A DNA stretch of 64,000 nt from Sporocytophaga myxococcoides. GTDB lineage: Bacteria > Bacteroidota > Bacteroidia > Cytophagales > Cytophagaceae. Every line of letters begins with the position of its first letter. Position 1 is the stretch's first letter. A model generated the notes under the pieces. That model saw only the letters and a program-made list of their open reading frames with translations. It did not search any database and had not been told where the DNA came from. Shown one piece after another: positions 25,579 to 32,628 of this stretch. The position numbers were made by a program, and so were the translations under genes. The stretch lies in assembly GCF_000775915.1 (NCBI RefSeq), contig NZ_BBLT01000007.1, positions 62,001 to 126,000 of the forward strand. The letters run 5' to 3'.

Positions 25579-26759
25579 CTTTGAACCCTCCTCATCCAGT
25601 TACCCCATTTTAAACCCAGGTATGAAAAGACTATGGCATATAATAATGCGATCATAAATCCTGTATAGTATTGTATCGTTGTTCCTGGATACTTTATAAA
25701 TTCAAATCTATGTGGCGCATTAGGATCCTTGTAGTAAGGCAAGGCATGTGTCTGGAAAATCCAATTGCGGGACATTGGCGAGTTAAGAAAATAAGAAAAG
25801 AACCATTGTGCTACAAATAGGGAAACAAAGAAAGCAGAACCGCAATATGCTGCCTGAATAAAAATATTTTGCGTGCTGATTCTTTTATAAAGCTTATCAA
25901 GGATAAAGCCTGGTATAATTAATAGCAAGGGAAATAGCAAGGGGACATAATGTTTTATAGGATTAAGAATGGGAGCAAGCTTCGGTTCAGCCGGAAACAA
26001 GGGGAATATCCATAGGTGAATGAGCAATATGAGCGTATAAAGGCCAGTAATGCTTGTTGCAGGATAACTCAATCTTGATCCACGCATAGTAGCTGTAAGG
26101 GGCATTATCAAAACTGAACAAATCAACTGGTAAAAAAGTGGGTTATGCATTTTGGTATTGCCTAATTCCTCGATAATGAATATATACATTGCAGTAAGGA
26201 ACAAAGATGCCGTATAGGCAAAGCTCCATCTGAGCATATCATTATTAATCGGATTAATATTTTCCCTTTGATTTTGAAATGATAGGACAGTAAGCATTGT
26301 TCCTATGAGAATACTTATAATTCCGGCAAAAAGAAGTGCATGAGGAGGACTTAAAATTTTCACATCAAGTCCATATGTATTATGCCACCAATCATCAAAT
26401 GGAGCCGATGTGAGCATTGAAGCAGCTCCCCATATACAAAACAAGGTTCCCAGAGGTGCTTTCATTCCCCAGAATGACACACTGCTATTTCTGTCTTCTG
26501 CTTTCTTACTGAGGGTTACCATTAATAATTTAATGATAGATCCAATTCCAGTAACAAGTCCTCCTAAATAGATTGCGAGGTGAGGAGGAGAAAATAAGCT
26601 GTCTCTGCCTATACTCATATGCCAGCAAATATCCCAAAGCACCCCTGTCATAATGCAGGTCACTCCTAAAATTAGGAAGAATGTATATACTGAAACAGGC
26701 CTTCTTCCCTGTTCAGATTTATTTAGTGGTAGTTTAAATATTGGAGTAATTGTTTCCAT
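25575..26759 (-). CDS. Polytopic membrane protein with duplicated WDxxWH...SPPH motif
   Basis: A 394-residue inner-membrane protein with about ten hydrophobic segments. It contains two copies of an unusual motif in its first half: 'WDICWHMSIGRDSLFSPPHLAIYLGG' near residues 42-67 and 'FDDWWHNTYGLDVKILSPPHALLFAG' near 122-147. In each, an acidic residue, a WH pair, a G-x-D and an SPPH precede a helix, suggesting an internal duplication and a pair of metal or proton sites at the membrane surface. I do not recognise a named family. The stop overlaps the start of the His-motif envelope protein by 4 bp, so the two genes form an operon. Confidence 0.6.
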   Translation of the reverse strand: METITPIFKLPLNKSEQGRRPVSVYTFFLILGVTCIMTGVLWDICWHMSIGRDSLFSPPHLAIYLGGLVTGIGSIIKLLMVTLSKKAEDRNSSVSFWGMKAPLGTLFCIWGAASMLTSAPFDDWWHNTYGLDVKILSPPHALLFAGIISILIGTMLTVLSFQNQRENINPINNDMLRWSFAYTASLFLTAMYIFIIEELGNTKMHNPLFYQLICSVLIMPLTATMRGSRLSYPATSITGLYTLILLIHLWIFPLFPAEPKLAPILNPIKHYVPLLFPLLLIIPGFILDKLYKRISTQNIFIQAAYCGSAFFVSLFVAQWFFSYFLNSPMSRNWIFQTHALPYYKDPNAPHRFEFIKYPGTTIQYYTGFMIALLYAIVFSYLGLKWGNWMRRVQR

Positions 26760-27036
26760 ATTAGTTCTTTAAAAAATGAGTATATGAAAACAGGAATAAT
26801 CTCAGGAAGTTTAAAAAAATGAAATACTTCCTTTTTTTTTAATTCTTTGTTATAGTATAAAAAGTCTTTAAGCTACATAAAGTAAAACTAGCTTAGTTCA
26901 TTCTATCTAAGTCCTGAAATGTATTTATAGTAAAAAATGTCACCCAAATTTACATTCTTTTATTGCGGATTGTGGATGATAACATTGACTTACATTTTAT
27001 AACCCCAATAATGAATAGCTTAAGATCAAAAAAAAA
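26760..27036. other. Upstream region of the membrane/His-motif operon, 277 bp
   Basis: AT-rich spacer that should carry the operon promoter on the minus strand and the 3' flank of a small minus-strand gene. No convincing operator, promoter pair or hairpin was found. Confidence 0.4.
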
Positions 27037-27207
27037 TTATTTATTATTGATATAGTGAATAACACCATTTGCTGCTTCTGATCTGTTTGGCTCAGCTTCT
27101 ATATATTCTCCACCTTCGTTTTCAAAATGAATAGGATGTTGAGAACTTTGATAGACATAAGAATATTTAGCCTTATCTTTTTCTACTTTTTTATCAGGAT
27201 CAAGCAT
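27037..27207 (-). CDS. Small acidic/polar protein, hypothetical
   Basis: A 56-residue frame from the ATG at 27207 (MLDPDKKVEKDKAKYSYVYQ...). An in-frame extension upstream would add 19 hydrophobic residues but looks less natural. It has no signal or membrane segment and is rich in charged and aromatic residues, ending NGVIHYINNK. No family recognised. It could be a stress-type small protein, or a chance frame in an AT-rich region. Confidence 0.35.
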   Translation of the reverse strand: MLDPDKKVEKDKAKYSYVYQSSQHPIHFENEGGEYIEAEPNRSEAANGVIHYINNK

Positions 27208-27393
27208 TGGTATACTTTTTAAATTATATAATAAAAACGAATAGAGTCTCAGGAAAAGTTTCAATAAAATAACATGTTATAATCAAGTAATGATATTTTT
27301 TTCTTCCAGAAGATACCATAAAAGTTTTATTATATGTTTATAAAAAGAAACTTAAGGGACTTTAAGATTCGTTTTAAAGAAAAGGAGGCAATT

Positions 27394-27546
27394 ATGGGAA
27401 ATTTATTATATATAATAGCTGTAATCCTGTTAATAGGTTGGCTTGTCGGATTCTTAGGCTTTGGCGATGCAGTAGGAGGTTTTATACATATATTGTTAGT
27501 TTTAGCTGTTGTCTTTTTCCTTTTAAGGGTTATAAGAGGAGCTTGA
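27394..27546 (+). CDS. Lmo0937-family small membrane protein
   Basis: A 50-residue protein of almost only two hydrophobic helices: MGNLLYIIAVILLIGWLVGFLGF and GGFIHILLVLAVVFFLLRVIRG. This glycine-separated helical hairpin with GGFIH-LLV is the pattern of the widespread lmo0937 family. The start at 27394 is fixed by a strong Shine-Dalgarno, AGGAGG at 27383-27388 with a five-base spacer, which is unusual for Bacteroidota. A longer frame from 27334 adds a basic stretch and is less likely. Function unknown; often stress-associated. Confidence 0.75.
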   Translation: MGNLLYIIAVILLIGWLVGFLGFGDAVGGFIHILLVLAVVFFLLRVIRGA

Positions 27547-27557
27547 TCAGGTTTTAT

Positions 27558-27607
27558 AAAATCAAAGAAGATAAACAGCAATAAGTACTCTTATCTTCTT
27601 TGATTTT
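27558..27607. terminator. Perfect 17-bp hairpin between convergent genes
   Basis: AAAATCAAAGAAGATAA (27558-27574) pairs exactly with 27591-27607 across a 16-base loop. It separates the lmo0937-like gene and the DUF421 gene (stop at 27612) and can terminate both. Confidence 0.75.
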
Positions 27608-27611
27608 GTAT

Positions 27612-28106
27612 TTATGGGTAAAAAACAAAACTTATCTGTCCATTTCTTTCAAGATAAATCTTTTCAATATTTTTAAGACTTTCTGAATGTGTTTGCAATC
27701 TTATTGCTTCAAGTATATCGTCTTGGGAGATATTGTTTTTTTTTAATGTTGCATCAATAAAATTCCCATTCTCATAAAGTAAATGTGGGTTTCCTTTGAC
27801 CTGGTGGCCAAGGGAATGGTAATAAAGAGTCATTTTTGAAAGAAAATAATGTATAGTAACGAGTATAGAAGAAGTAATGATCGTTGGTATAAATTTTGCG
27901 CTTCCGACAATAGATTTAGCTAGTATTGCTCCAATAATGATACTTATAACAACATCAAAAGTGCCAAATCTGCTTAATATTCTTTTGCCTCCTAACCTTA
28001 TCATGAATATTGCGAGGAAATAGATGACTATACCTCGGAAAAGCATTGCCCACCATGTAATTTCAGATTGGTTAGCTTTAAAGAGAAGGTGAATGATGTG
28101 ATCCAT
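27612..28106 (-). CDS. DUF421 (YetF-like) membrane protein
   Basis: A 164-residue protein with three N-terminal membrane helices (AMLFRGIVIYFLAIFMIRLGGKR, VVISIIIGAILAKSIV, IPTIITSSILVTIHYFL) and a cytoplasmic domain. The signatures 'RLGGKR.L..FGTFDVVISIIIGAI' and 'GNPHLLYENGNFIDATLKKNNISQDDILEAIR' define the DUF421/YetF family. Homologues occur across bacteria; in Bacillus some are involved in spore or membrane properties, but a biochemical role is not known to me. It is followed on its strand by a shared terminator and preceded by the DUF763 gene. Confidence 0.8.
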   Translation of the reverse strand: MDHIIHLLFKANQSEITWWAMLFRGIVIYFLAIFMIRLGGKRILSRFGTFDVVISIIIGAILAKSIVGSAKFIPTIITSSILVTIHYFLSKMTLYYHSLGHQVKGNPHLLYENGNFIDATLKKNNISQDDILEAIRLQTHSESLKNIEKIYLERNGQISFVFYP

Positions 28107-28113
28107 TTATCTT

Positions 28114-28134
28114 AAAATCATTACCAATGATTTT
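28114..28134 (-). terminator. Possible small terminator after the DUF763 gene
   Basis: AAAATCATT and AATGATTTT flank a three-base loop, about 65-85 bp after the DUF763 stop and just upstream of the DUF421 start. AT-rich stem, so weak as a terminator. Confidence 0.35.
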
Positions 28135-28197
28135 TAATACTTCAATAAAGTAACTTTCAGAAATAAATAAAGTTTATTTTGATCGTAGGATTTTCTA

Positions 28198-29409
28198 TTA
28201 AAAAAGACTGAGTTGATTTGAACCTTTATCCTCAGGCCTTTTAGATTTGCCAAATACAGTCATCCCACCATATTTATGAGCATTATTTCTTTCCATTTCA
28301 ATAATCTTATCGAAGTTATCATTAGGAATAAATTCTTTTTCTATTTCAGATGAAATTTGTGATAGCTTTTTTATTGCTTGATCTTTTTCAGTACTTCCAA
28401 GCCGGGCTTTTTCTACAGCGTTTTTCAGTGTTTCTATTGTTTCATCATATACTTTGGTTAAAACAGGAAATGGATGTCCATCCTTACCTCCATGAGCAAA
28501 AGCAAATCTTGCAGGATCTTTAAACCGAGAAGGTGTACCATGTATGATTTCGCTGACCAATGTCATAGACTGTATAGTTCTTGGTCCTAGATCTTTAAGG
28601 AGAATAAGCTCTTCGAAATTTCTTACTTCAGTTTCATGAGCAAGAGCCAGCACGCTTCCAAGTCTTTTTAAATTAACATCCGTTACGTTGAGCTCATGGC
28701 GGAGTGGCATTATGAGCTTCTTAATTTCATTCATCATTATGCGCGGTTGTTCCTTGGTTAGTTCCAAAATCCCGTTTCTTGCAGGAGCCGCTTCTTTATC
28801 TGTCAGGTTTAATATCAATCCCTGATTCTTGCCATAGATGCTTGTATGAGGTTCTTCTTCAAATGATTTTATGCTTGAACTATGCCAATGATATCTCCTT
28901 GCCATTTTGTTATGTTCGTTCATCCCTTGCTGCACTACAGCCCATTCACCGGAGTTTGTAACAATAAAAGAATGGAGATATAGCTGGAAGCCATCCTGTA
29001 TCGCATTATTATCAATCTTTGCTGTGAGTCTGCTGCATCTTATCAGGTCTTTGGAATTCAAGCCTTGCTTTTCGGAGATTTTTAATAATTCGTCAGGCGT
29101 GTTTCTTGAATATTTTCCTTTACCTCCGCAGATATAAATTCCAAGTTCTGAAGATTTAGGATTAACAGCTTTCTTTAACGCTCCCATTACAGATGTTGTA
29201 ATACCAGAGGAGTGCCAATCCATACCTAAAACAGCTCCAAAAGCCTGGAACCAAAAGGGATCGCTTAATCTTTTCAGAACTTCAGAGGTACCATAATGGT
29301 AAACCAAAGATTCGATTATTGCGCCTCCTAGTTTGGCCATTCTTTCACTAAGCCAATATGGTACTTGACCACCATGTAATGGAAGGTCGGCAGAACCCGA
29401 ACGTTTCAT
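28198..29409 (-). CDS. DUF763 protein with C-terminal sliding-clamp-like motif QLSLF
   Basis: A 403-residue cytoplasmic protein of the DUF763 family, recognised by the opening 'MKRSGSADLPLHGGQVPYWLSERMAKLGGAIIESL', 'FGAVLGMDWHSSGITTSVMGALK', and 'FAHGGKDGHPFPV'. Around residues 270-295 'LILLKDLGPRTIQSMTLVSEIIHG' resembles a helix-hairpin-helix DNA-binding element. The last five residues are QLSLF, the canonical bacterial beta-clamp-binding pentapeptide. DUF763 has no assigned function that I know; these two elements point to a DNA-associated role such as repair or replication. The gene is single and not inside a recognisable defence or repair operon. Confidence 0.8.
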   Translation of the reverse strand: MKRSGSADLPLHGGQVPYWLSERMAKLGGAIIESLVYHYGTSEVLKRLSDPFWFQAFGAVLGMDWHSSGITTSVMGALKKAVNPKSSELGIYICGGKGKYSRNTPDELLKISEKQGLNSKDLIRCSRLTAKIDNNAIQDGFQLYLHSFIVTNSGEWAVVQQGMNEHNKMARRYHWHSSSIKSFEEEPHTSIYGKNQGLILNLTDKEAAPARNGILELTKEQPRIMMNEIKKLIMPLRHELNVTDVNLKRLGSVLALAHETEVRNFEELILLKDLGPRTIQSMTLVSEIIHGTPSRFKDPARFAFAHGGKDGHPFPVLTKVYDETIETLKNAVEKARLGSTEKDQAIKKLSQISSEIEKEFIPNDNFDKIIEMERNNAHKYGGMTVFGKSKRPEDKGSNQLSLF

Positions 29410-29498
29410 GAAATAGTCAGTTCAGTCTTTTGTGGTTGAAGAATATCTTTGTATTTAAAATTACTAAAGAGAAATAGCAGGAAAAAGTAATTCAAAAA

Positions 29499-29765
29499 TT
29501 AAAAATGTCTCTTTCTTTTACCGTTTTTTGGTTTTTTATAAAGAGAAGCCGATGGCTGGTATTGTTCTAGTTCTTTTCTTTTATTTTTTACACTTTTAAG
29601 ATGTTTTTTAGTCTCTCTGTTGCTTTCCTTTTGCCAGGTATGATTTTCACTGTTAAGTGTTTTAGCAGAAGTCTTTTTTTCAGAACTGCATGCAGAAACC
29701 AGAACTATCCCCAGTGAAAATAAAATTAGTGTTTTTCCTATAAATTTGAAATAGAGAAGGTTCAT
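29499..29765 (-). CDS. Small basic lipoprotein, hypothetical
   Basis: An 88-residue protein with a lipoprotein signal: hydrophobic segment KTLILFSLGIVLVSAC with the lipid-acceptor cysteine at residue 26, followed by SSEKK. The mature part is strongly basic (KKHLKSVKNKRKELEQ, YKKPKNGKRKRHF), which might bind nucleic acid, peptidoglycan or lipopolysaccharide. No homologue recognised. It lies 89 bp upstream of the DUF763 gene on the same strand. Confidence 0.55.
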   Translation of the reverse strand: MNLLYFKFIGKTLILFSLGIVLVSACSSEKKTSAKTLNSENHTWQKESNRETKKHLKSVKNKRKELEQYQPSASLYKKPKNGKRKRHF

Positions 29766-29916
29766 GGCTTAGGATATTTTAGTTCATCTTCATATTTTGT
29801 ATGTTGCTGACAATGCTTTTGAATGATTCAAAATTATGATTTATTTTAATACTTGAATGTAACTTTATTCAGTTGGCCGTTTATTTTTATAATTTATTCA
29901 GATAATCCAACTCTAT

Positions 29917-30708
29917 ATGATTTCCAAACAATTTGACAAGCTACAACTTTGGCAATTTCTAAACCTGAGTAAACGAAATGAAATAAATCATTTTATATCA
30001 GGGCGAAAAGGCGGTTGCAGTACCGGAGAATTAGGAGGCTTAAACCTCAGTTTTAAAGTCAACGATAATGAATTAAACGTACTACAGAATAGAAAGTTAC
30101 TCTCGTTAGCAATGAATGTTGCTGAGAATCATATTGTTTTCCCTGACCAAACTCATTCGGACAGAGTTGCTGTACTAAGAAATCTGGATAGTGGTGATGC
30201 TCTTAGTAATACTGATGCACTTATCACTAACATCAAAGGGGTATGTATTGCAGTAATGTCTGCCGACTGTGTACCTATATTGCTATTTGATAAGACAAAT
30301 ATGGCTATTGGAGCTGTTCATTCAGGATGGAGAGGAACAGTATCAAAAATTCTTGAAAAGACAGTTGAGGCTATGAAAAAGGAATTTGGAACAAAACCTT
30401 CTGATCTTATAGCAGGAATAGGGCCAAGTATTTCTCCCGAAATTTATGAAGTAGGTCAGGAGGTAATTGATGCTGCAGAGAATGCTTTTGGGAATGTTAC
30501 ATCTATGGTACTAAAAAAAGATGGAAAAACTTTTTTTAATCTGTGGGAAGCAAATAGGTTTCAGTTGATGTCAAAACAGCTCAATCCCGAGAATATTGAG
30601 GTTGCTGGTATTTGTACCTATCAAAATGCTGATAAGTTTTTTTCAGCAAGGAAATCTCAAAATAAATCTGGAAGATTTGGTGCAGGGATTGTTATCAATC
30701 CCTGCTGA
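29917..30708 (+). CDS. pgeF: Peptidoglycan editing factor PgeF (YfiH/laccase-domain family)
   Basis: A 263-residue cytoplasmic protein of the YfiH family. The metal-binding motifs are present: histidine in PDQTHSDRV, cysteine in MSADCVPILLFD, and histidine in AVHSGWRGT, followed by 'AGIGPSISPEIYEVG'. In E. coli PgeF removes L-serine-containing muropeptide precursors wrongly made by MurC; other family members (FAMIN) act on purine nucleosides. The length is typical. The stop codon is immediately followed by the lhgO stop on the other strand with no spacer, and the last codons form a hairpin. Confidence 0.85.
   Translation: MISKQFDKLQLWQFLNLSKRNEINHFISGRKGGCSTGELGGLNLSFKVNDNELNVLQNRKLLSLAMNVAENHIVFPDQTHSDRVAVLRNLDSGDALSNTDALITNIKGVCIAVMSADCVPILLFDKTNMAIGAVHSGWRGTVSKILEKTVEAMKKEFGTKPSDLIAGIGPSISPEIYEVGQEVIDAAENAFGNVTSMVLKKDGKTFFNLWEANRFQLMSKQLNPENIEVAGICTYQNADKFFSARKSQNKSGRFGAGIVINPC
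30682..30705. terminator. Hairpin inside the pgeF coding end, shared by convergent genes
   Basis: GCAGGGATTG (30682-30691) pairs exactly with CAATCCCTGC (30696-30705) across a TTAT loop. It lies within the last codons of pgeF and directly behind the lhgO stop. With zero spacer between the genes it is the only available terminator-like structure; on the plus strand TGATTATAATCTTTT follows. Confidence 0.65.
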
Positions 30709-31905
30709 TTATAATCTTTTAAGAGCCATTTCAGCTACCGTCAATCCTATAGAAAGGGAAGATGTTGCAGCAGGTGAGGGAGCATTCAATACATTGATAG
30801 TATTGCTGTTTTCAAGAATCATAAAGTCATCAATCAGTCCTCCGTTTCTTTCACAGGCTTGTGCACGTACTCCTGCACCTCCAGGAATTAGATCACTTTC
30901 TTGTATTTCAGGTAGTAATCTCTGCAGTGCTTTTGTAAACGCAGATTTGGAAAACGACCTTTGATATTCACCTAATCCTGTTTTCCAATACTTTTTAGCT
31001 ACTTTTTGAAAGCCGGGCCAAGTAATAGATTCATAAAAATCAGTTATACTGAAATCTGTCCTTTTATAACCCTCTCGTTTAAATGCAAACACTGCATTCG
31101 GGCCAGCTTCAATACCACCATTTATCATTCTTGTAAAATGTACTCCCAGGAAAGGAAAATTAGGATCCGGAACTGGATATATAAGATTTTTAACAAGATG
31201 TTGTTTTTCCTTTTTGATCTCGTAGTACTCCCCTCTGAAAGGTATGATTCTGACATTAACAGGTTTTATGTTCAGAGCGGCAATTCGGTCACAGAACAGA
31301 CCTGCGCAGTTAATGATTAATTTTCCGGAAAAAGTTTTATCTGATGTTATCACTTCCACTCCGGGAACTTTAGAAACTATATCATTTACCTTTTGATTGA
31401 GAAAGATTTCTCCTCCTTCCTTTTTAAATAGTTCTGCATACTTAAGGCAAACTGCTTTATAATCAATAATTCCGGTCTGAGGAACTACTATTCCTTTTAT
31501 TCCTGTACAATGTGGTTCGTATTCTTTTATTTCTTCACTGCCAATTAATTTAAGTCCCTGAAGTCCGTTCTCAAGTCCCCTTTTATATACATTATCCATA
31601 GCAGTCAGTTCATTTTCACTGGTAGCCACTATAATTTTTCCACACAATTCAAATGGAACTTCATTGGTTCTGCAAAAATCTAAAAGCATGTTGTATCCCT
31701 TAATACAATTTGTTGCCTTTAAACTTCCCGGTTTATAGTAAATTCCCGAATGGATTACACCACTATTATTTCCAGTCTGATGTTTAGCCAGCTCATTTTC
31801 CTTTTCTAGCAAAGCTACTTTCAGTTTTTTGTTTAATTCTTTAATCTTCAGTGCCGTAGCAAGTCCTACTATACCGCCACCAATAATTATAATATCGTAG
31901 TTCAT
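30709..31905 (-). CDS. lhgO: L-2-hydroxyglutarate dehydrogenase/oxidase
   Basis: A 398-residue FAD enzyme of the DAO family. The N-terminal dinucleotide fold is 'DIIIIGGGIVGLATALKI' with 'ALLEKENELAKHQTGNNSGVIHSGIYY', the latter being the hallmark of LhgO/YgaF. Further matches are 'TGIIDYKAVCLKYAELF', 'NCAGLFCDRIA', 'PFRGEYYEI' and the C-terminal 'GGAGVRAQ' and 'NAPSPAATSSLSIG'. It oxidises L-2-hydroxyglutarate to 2-oxoglutarate, passing electrons to the quinone pool or oxygen. Monocistronic by context; convergent with pgeF. Confidence 0.9.
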   Translation of the reverse strand: MNYDIIIIGGGIVGLATALKIKELNKKLKVALLEKENELAKHQTGNNSGVIHSGIYYKPGSLKATNCIKGYNMLLDFCRTNEVPFELCGKIIVATSENELTAMDNVYKRGLENGLQGLKLIGSEEIKEYEPHCTGIKGIVVPQTGIIDYKAVCLKYAELFKKEGGEIFLNQKVNDIVSKVPGVEVITSDKTFSGKLIINCAGLFCDRIAALNIKPVNVRIIPFRGEYYEIKKEKQHLVKNLIYPVPDPNFPFLGVHFTRMINGGIEAGPNAVFAFKREGYKRTDFSITDFYESITWPGFQKVAKKYWKTGLGEYQRSFSKSAFTKALQRLLPEIQESDLIPGGAGVRAQACERNGGLIDDFMILENSNTINVLNAPSPAATSSLSIGLTVAEMALKRL

Positions 31906-32054
31906 CTTATTTAGTGTACTTTCGGGGCTTACTTTTTGATTTTACCCTTGAAAACAAAATTAATAAGATAAAAATCCAAAAGCGAATAGCGTTACAAACT
32001 AAAGTATTTTTGATGATGTTATAAAGAAGGACTAAACATTGAGGAGGACTTAAG

Positions 32055-32342
32055 ATGCTGATTGTAATTCCGTCTTTAATAATTGTATTTATGATGCTTG
32101 TGATTGTGTATTTGGTCAATTTTAATAAGCATAAAAGTAAAAGAGATCTAAGGTATACGGTTACTGAAAAAAATTTGTATAATAGAAGGGCTGATGAATT
32201 GAGAAAGACTGGACCAGAAGTTAGAGAAAAACCTATTTATGAAAATAAAAAGAGAGTCAGGGAGCCAGTCAGAAACACCAATAGACGACCTAGAGAAAAT
32301 TTTAAAAAAACTTCTGAAGACTCGGAAAGATCTGAGATTTGA
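32055..32342 (+). CDS. Small membrane-anchored basic protein
   Basis: A 95-residue protein with one N-terminal transmembrane helix (MLIVIPSLIIVFMMLVIVYLV) and a highly charged, probably disordered cytoplasmic tail rich in K, R, E and N (KREPVRNTNRRPRENFKKTSEDSERSEI style). The start is supported by AGGAGG at 32042-32047 with a seven-base spacer, one of few strong Shine-Dalgarno sequences here. A strong terminator follows. No family recognised; anchoring of a basic tail to the membrane is the only structural inference. Confidence 0.6.
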   Translation: MLIVIPSLIIVFMMLVIVYLVNFNKHKSKRDLRYTVTEKNLYNRRADELRKTGPEVREKPIYENKKRVREPVRNTNRRPRENFKKTSEDSERSEI

Positions 32343-32373
32343 TTTAAGTGGTTTGTTATCAGTTATAAAAGCA

Positions 32374-32412
32374 AGAGAGACCGCCATTTGCGAGGCGGTC
32401 TCTCTTTTTATA
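32374..32412 (+). terminator. Strong GC-rich terminator
   Basis: AGAGAGACCGCC (32374-32385) pairs perfectly with GGCGGTCTCTCT (32394-32405) across an eight-base loop, followed by TTTTTATA. It ends the small membrane-protein gene. Confidence 0.9.
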
Positions 32413-32628
32413 AACGCTATGAGAATTATTTGCATTAAGGTATTTTACAATAATCTTGCCATATTTTTTAATAATTTTCAATATAAATGGAAAGTGGATA
32501 AAAAGTCCCAATTTGATCCATTTAAAAGGAACATATAAAGAACTAATCCGTTTAATTTTTTTCAAATGAATTTAATCTATTATATTAAAGAGTAGTTGAT
32601 AGGACATTAGCTTTATATATTTTTAGCA

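Noticed and set aside
22534-29409. Defence island or genomic island around the IS, His-motif operon and DUF763
   Set aside because: No integrase, tRNA, nuclease/methylase or toxin-antitoxin genes, and composition does not change visibly. The IS alone explains the mobile signature.
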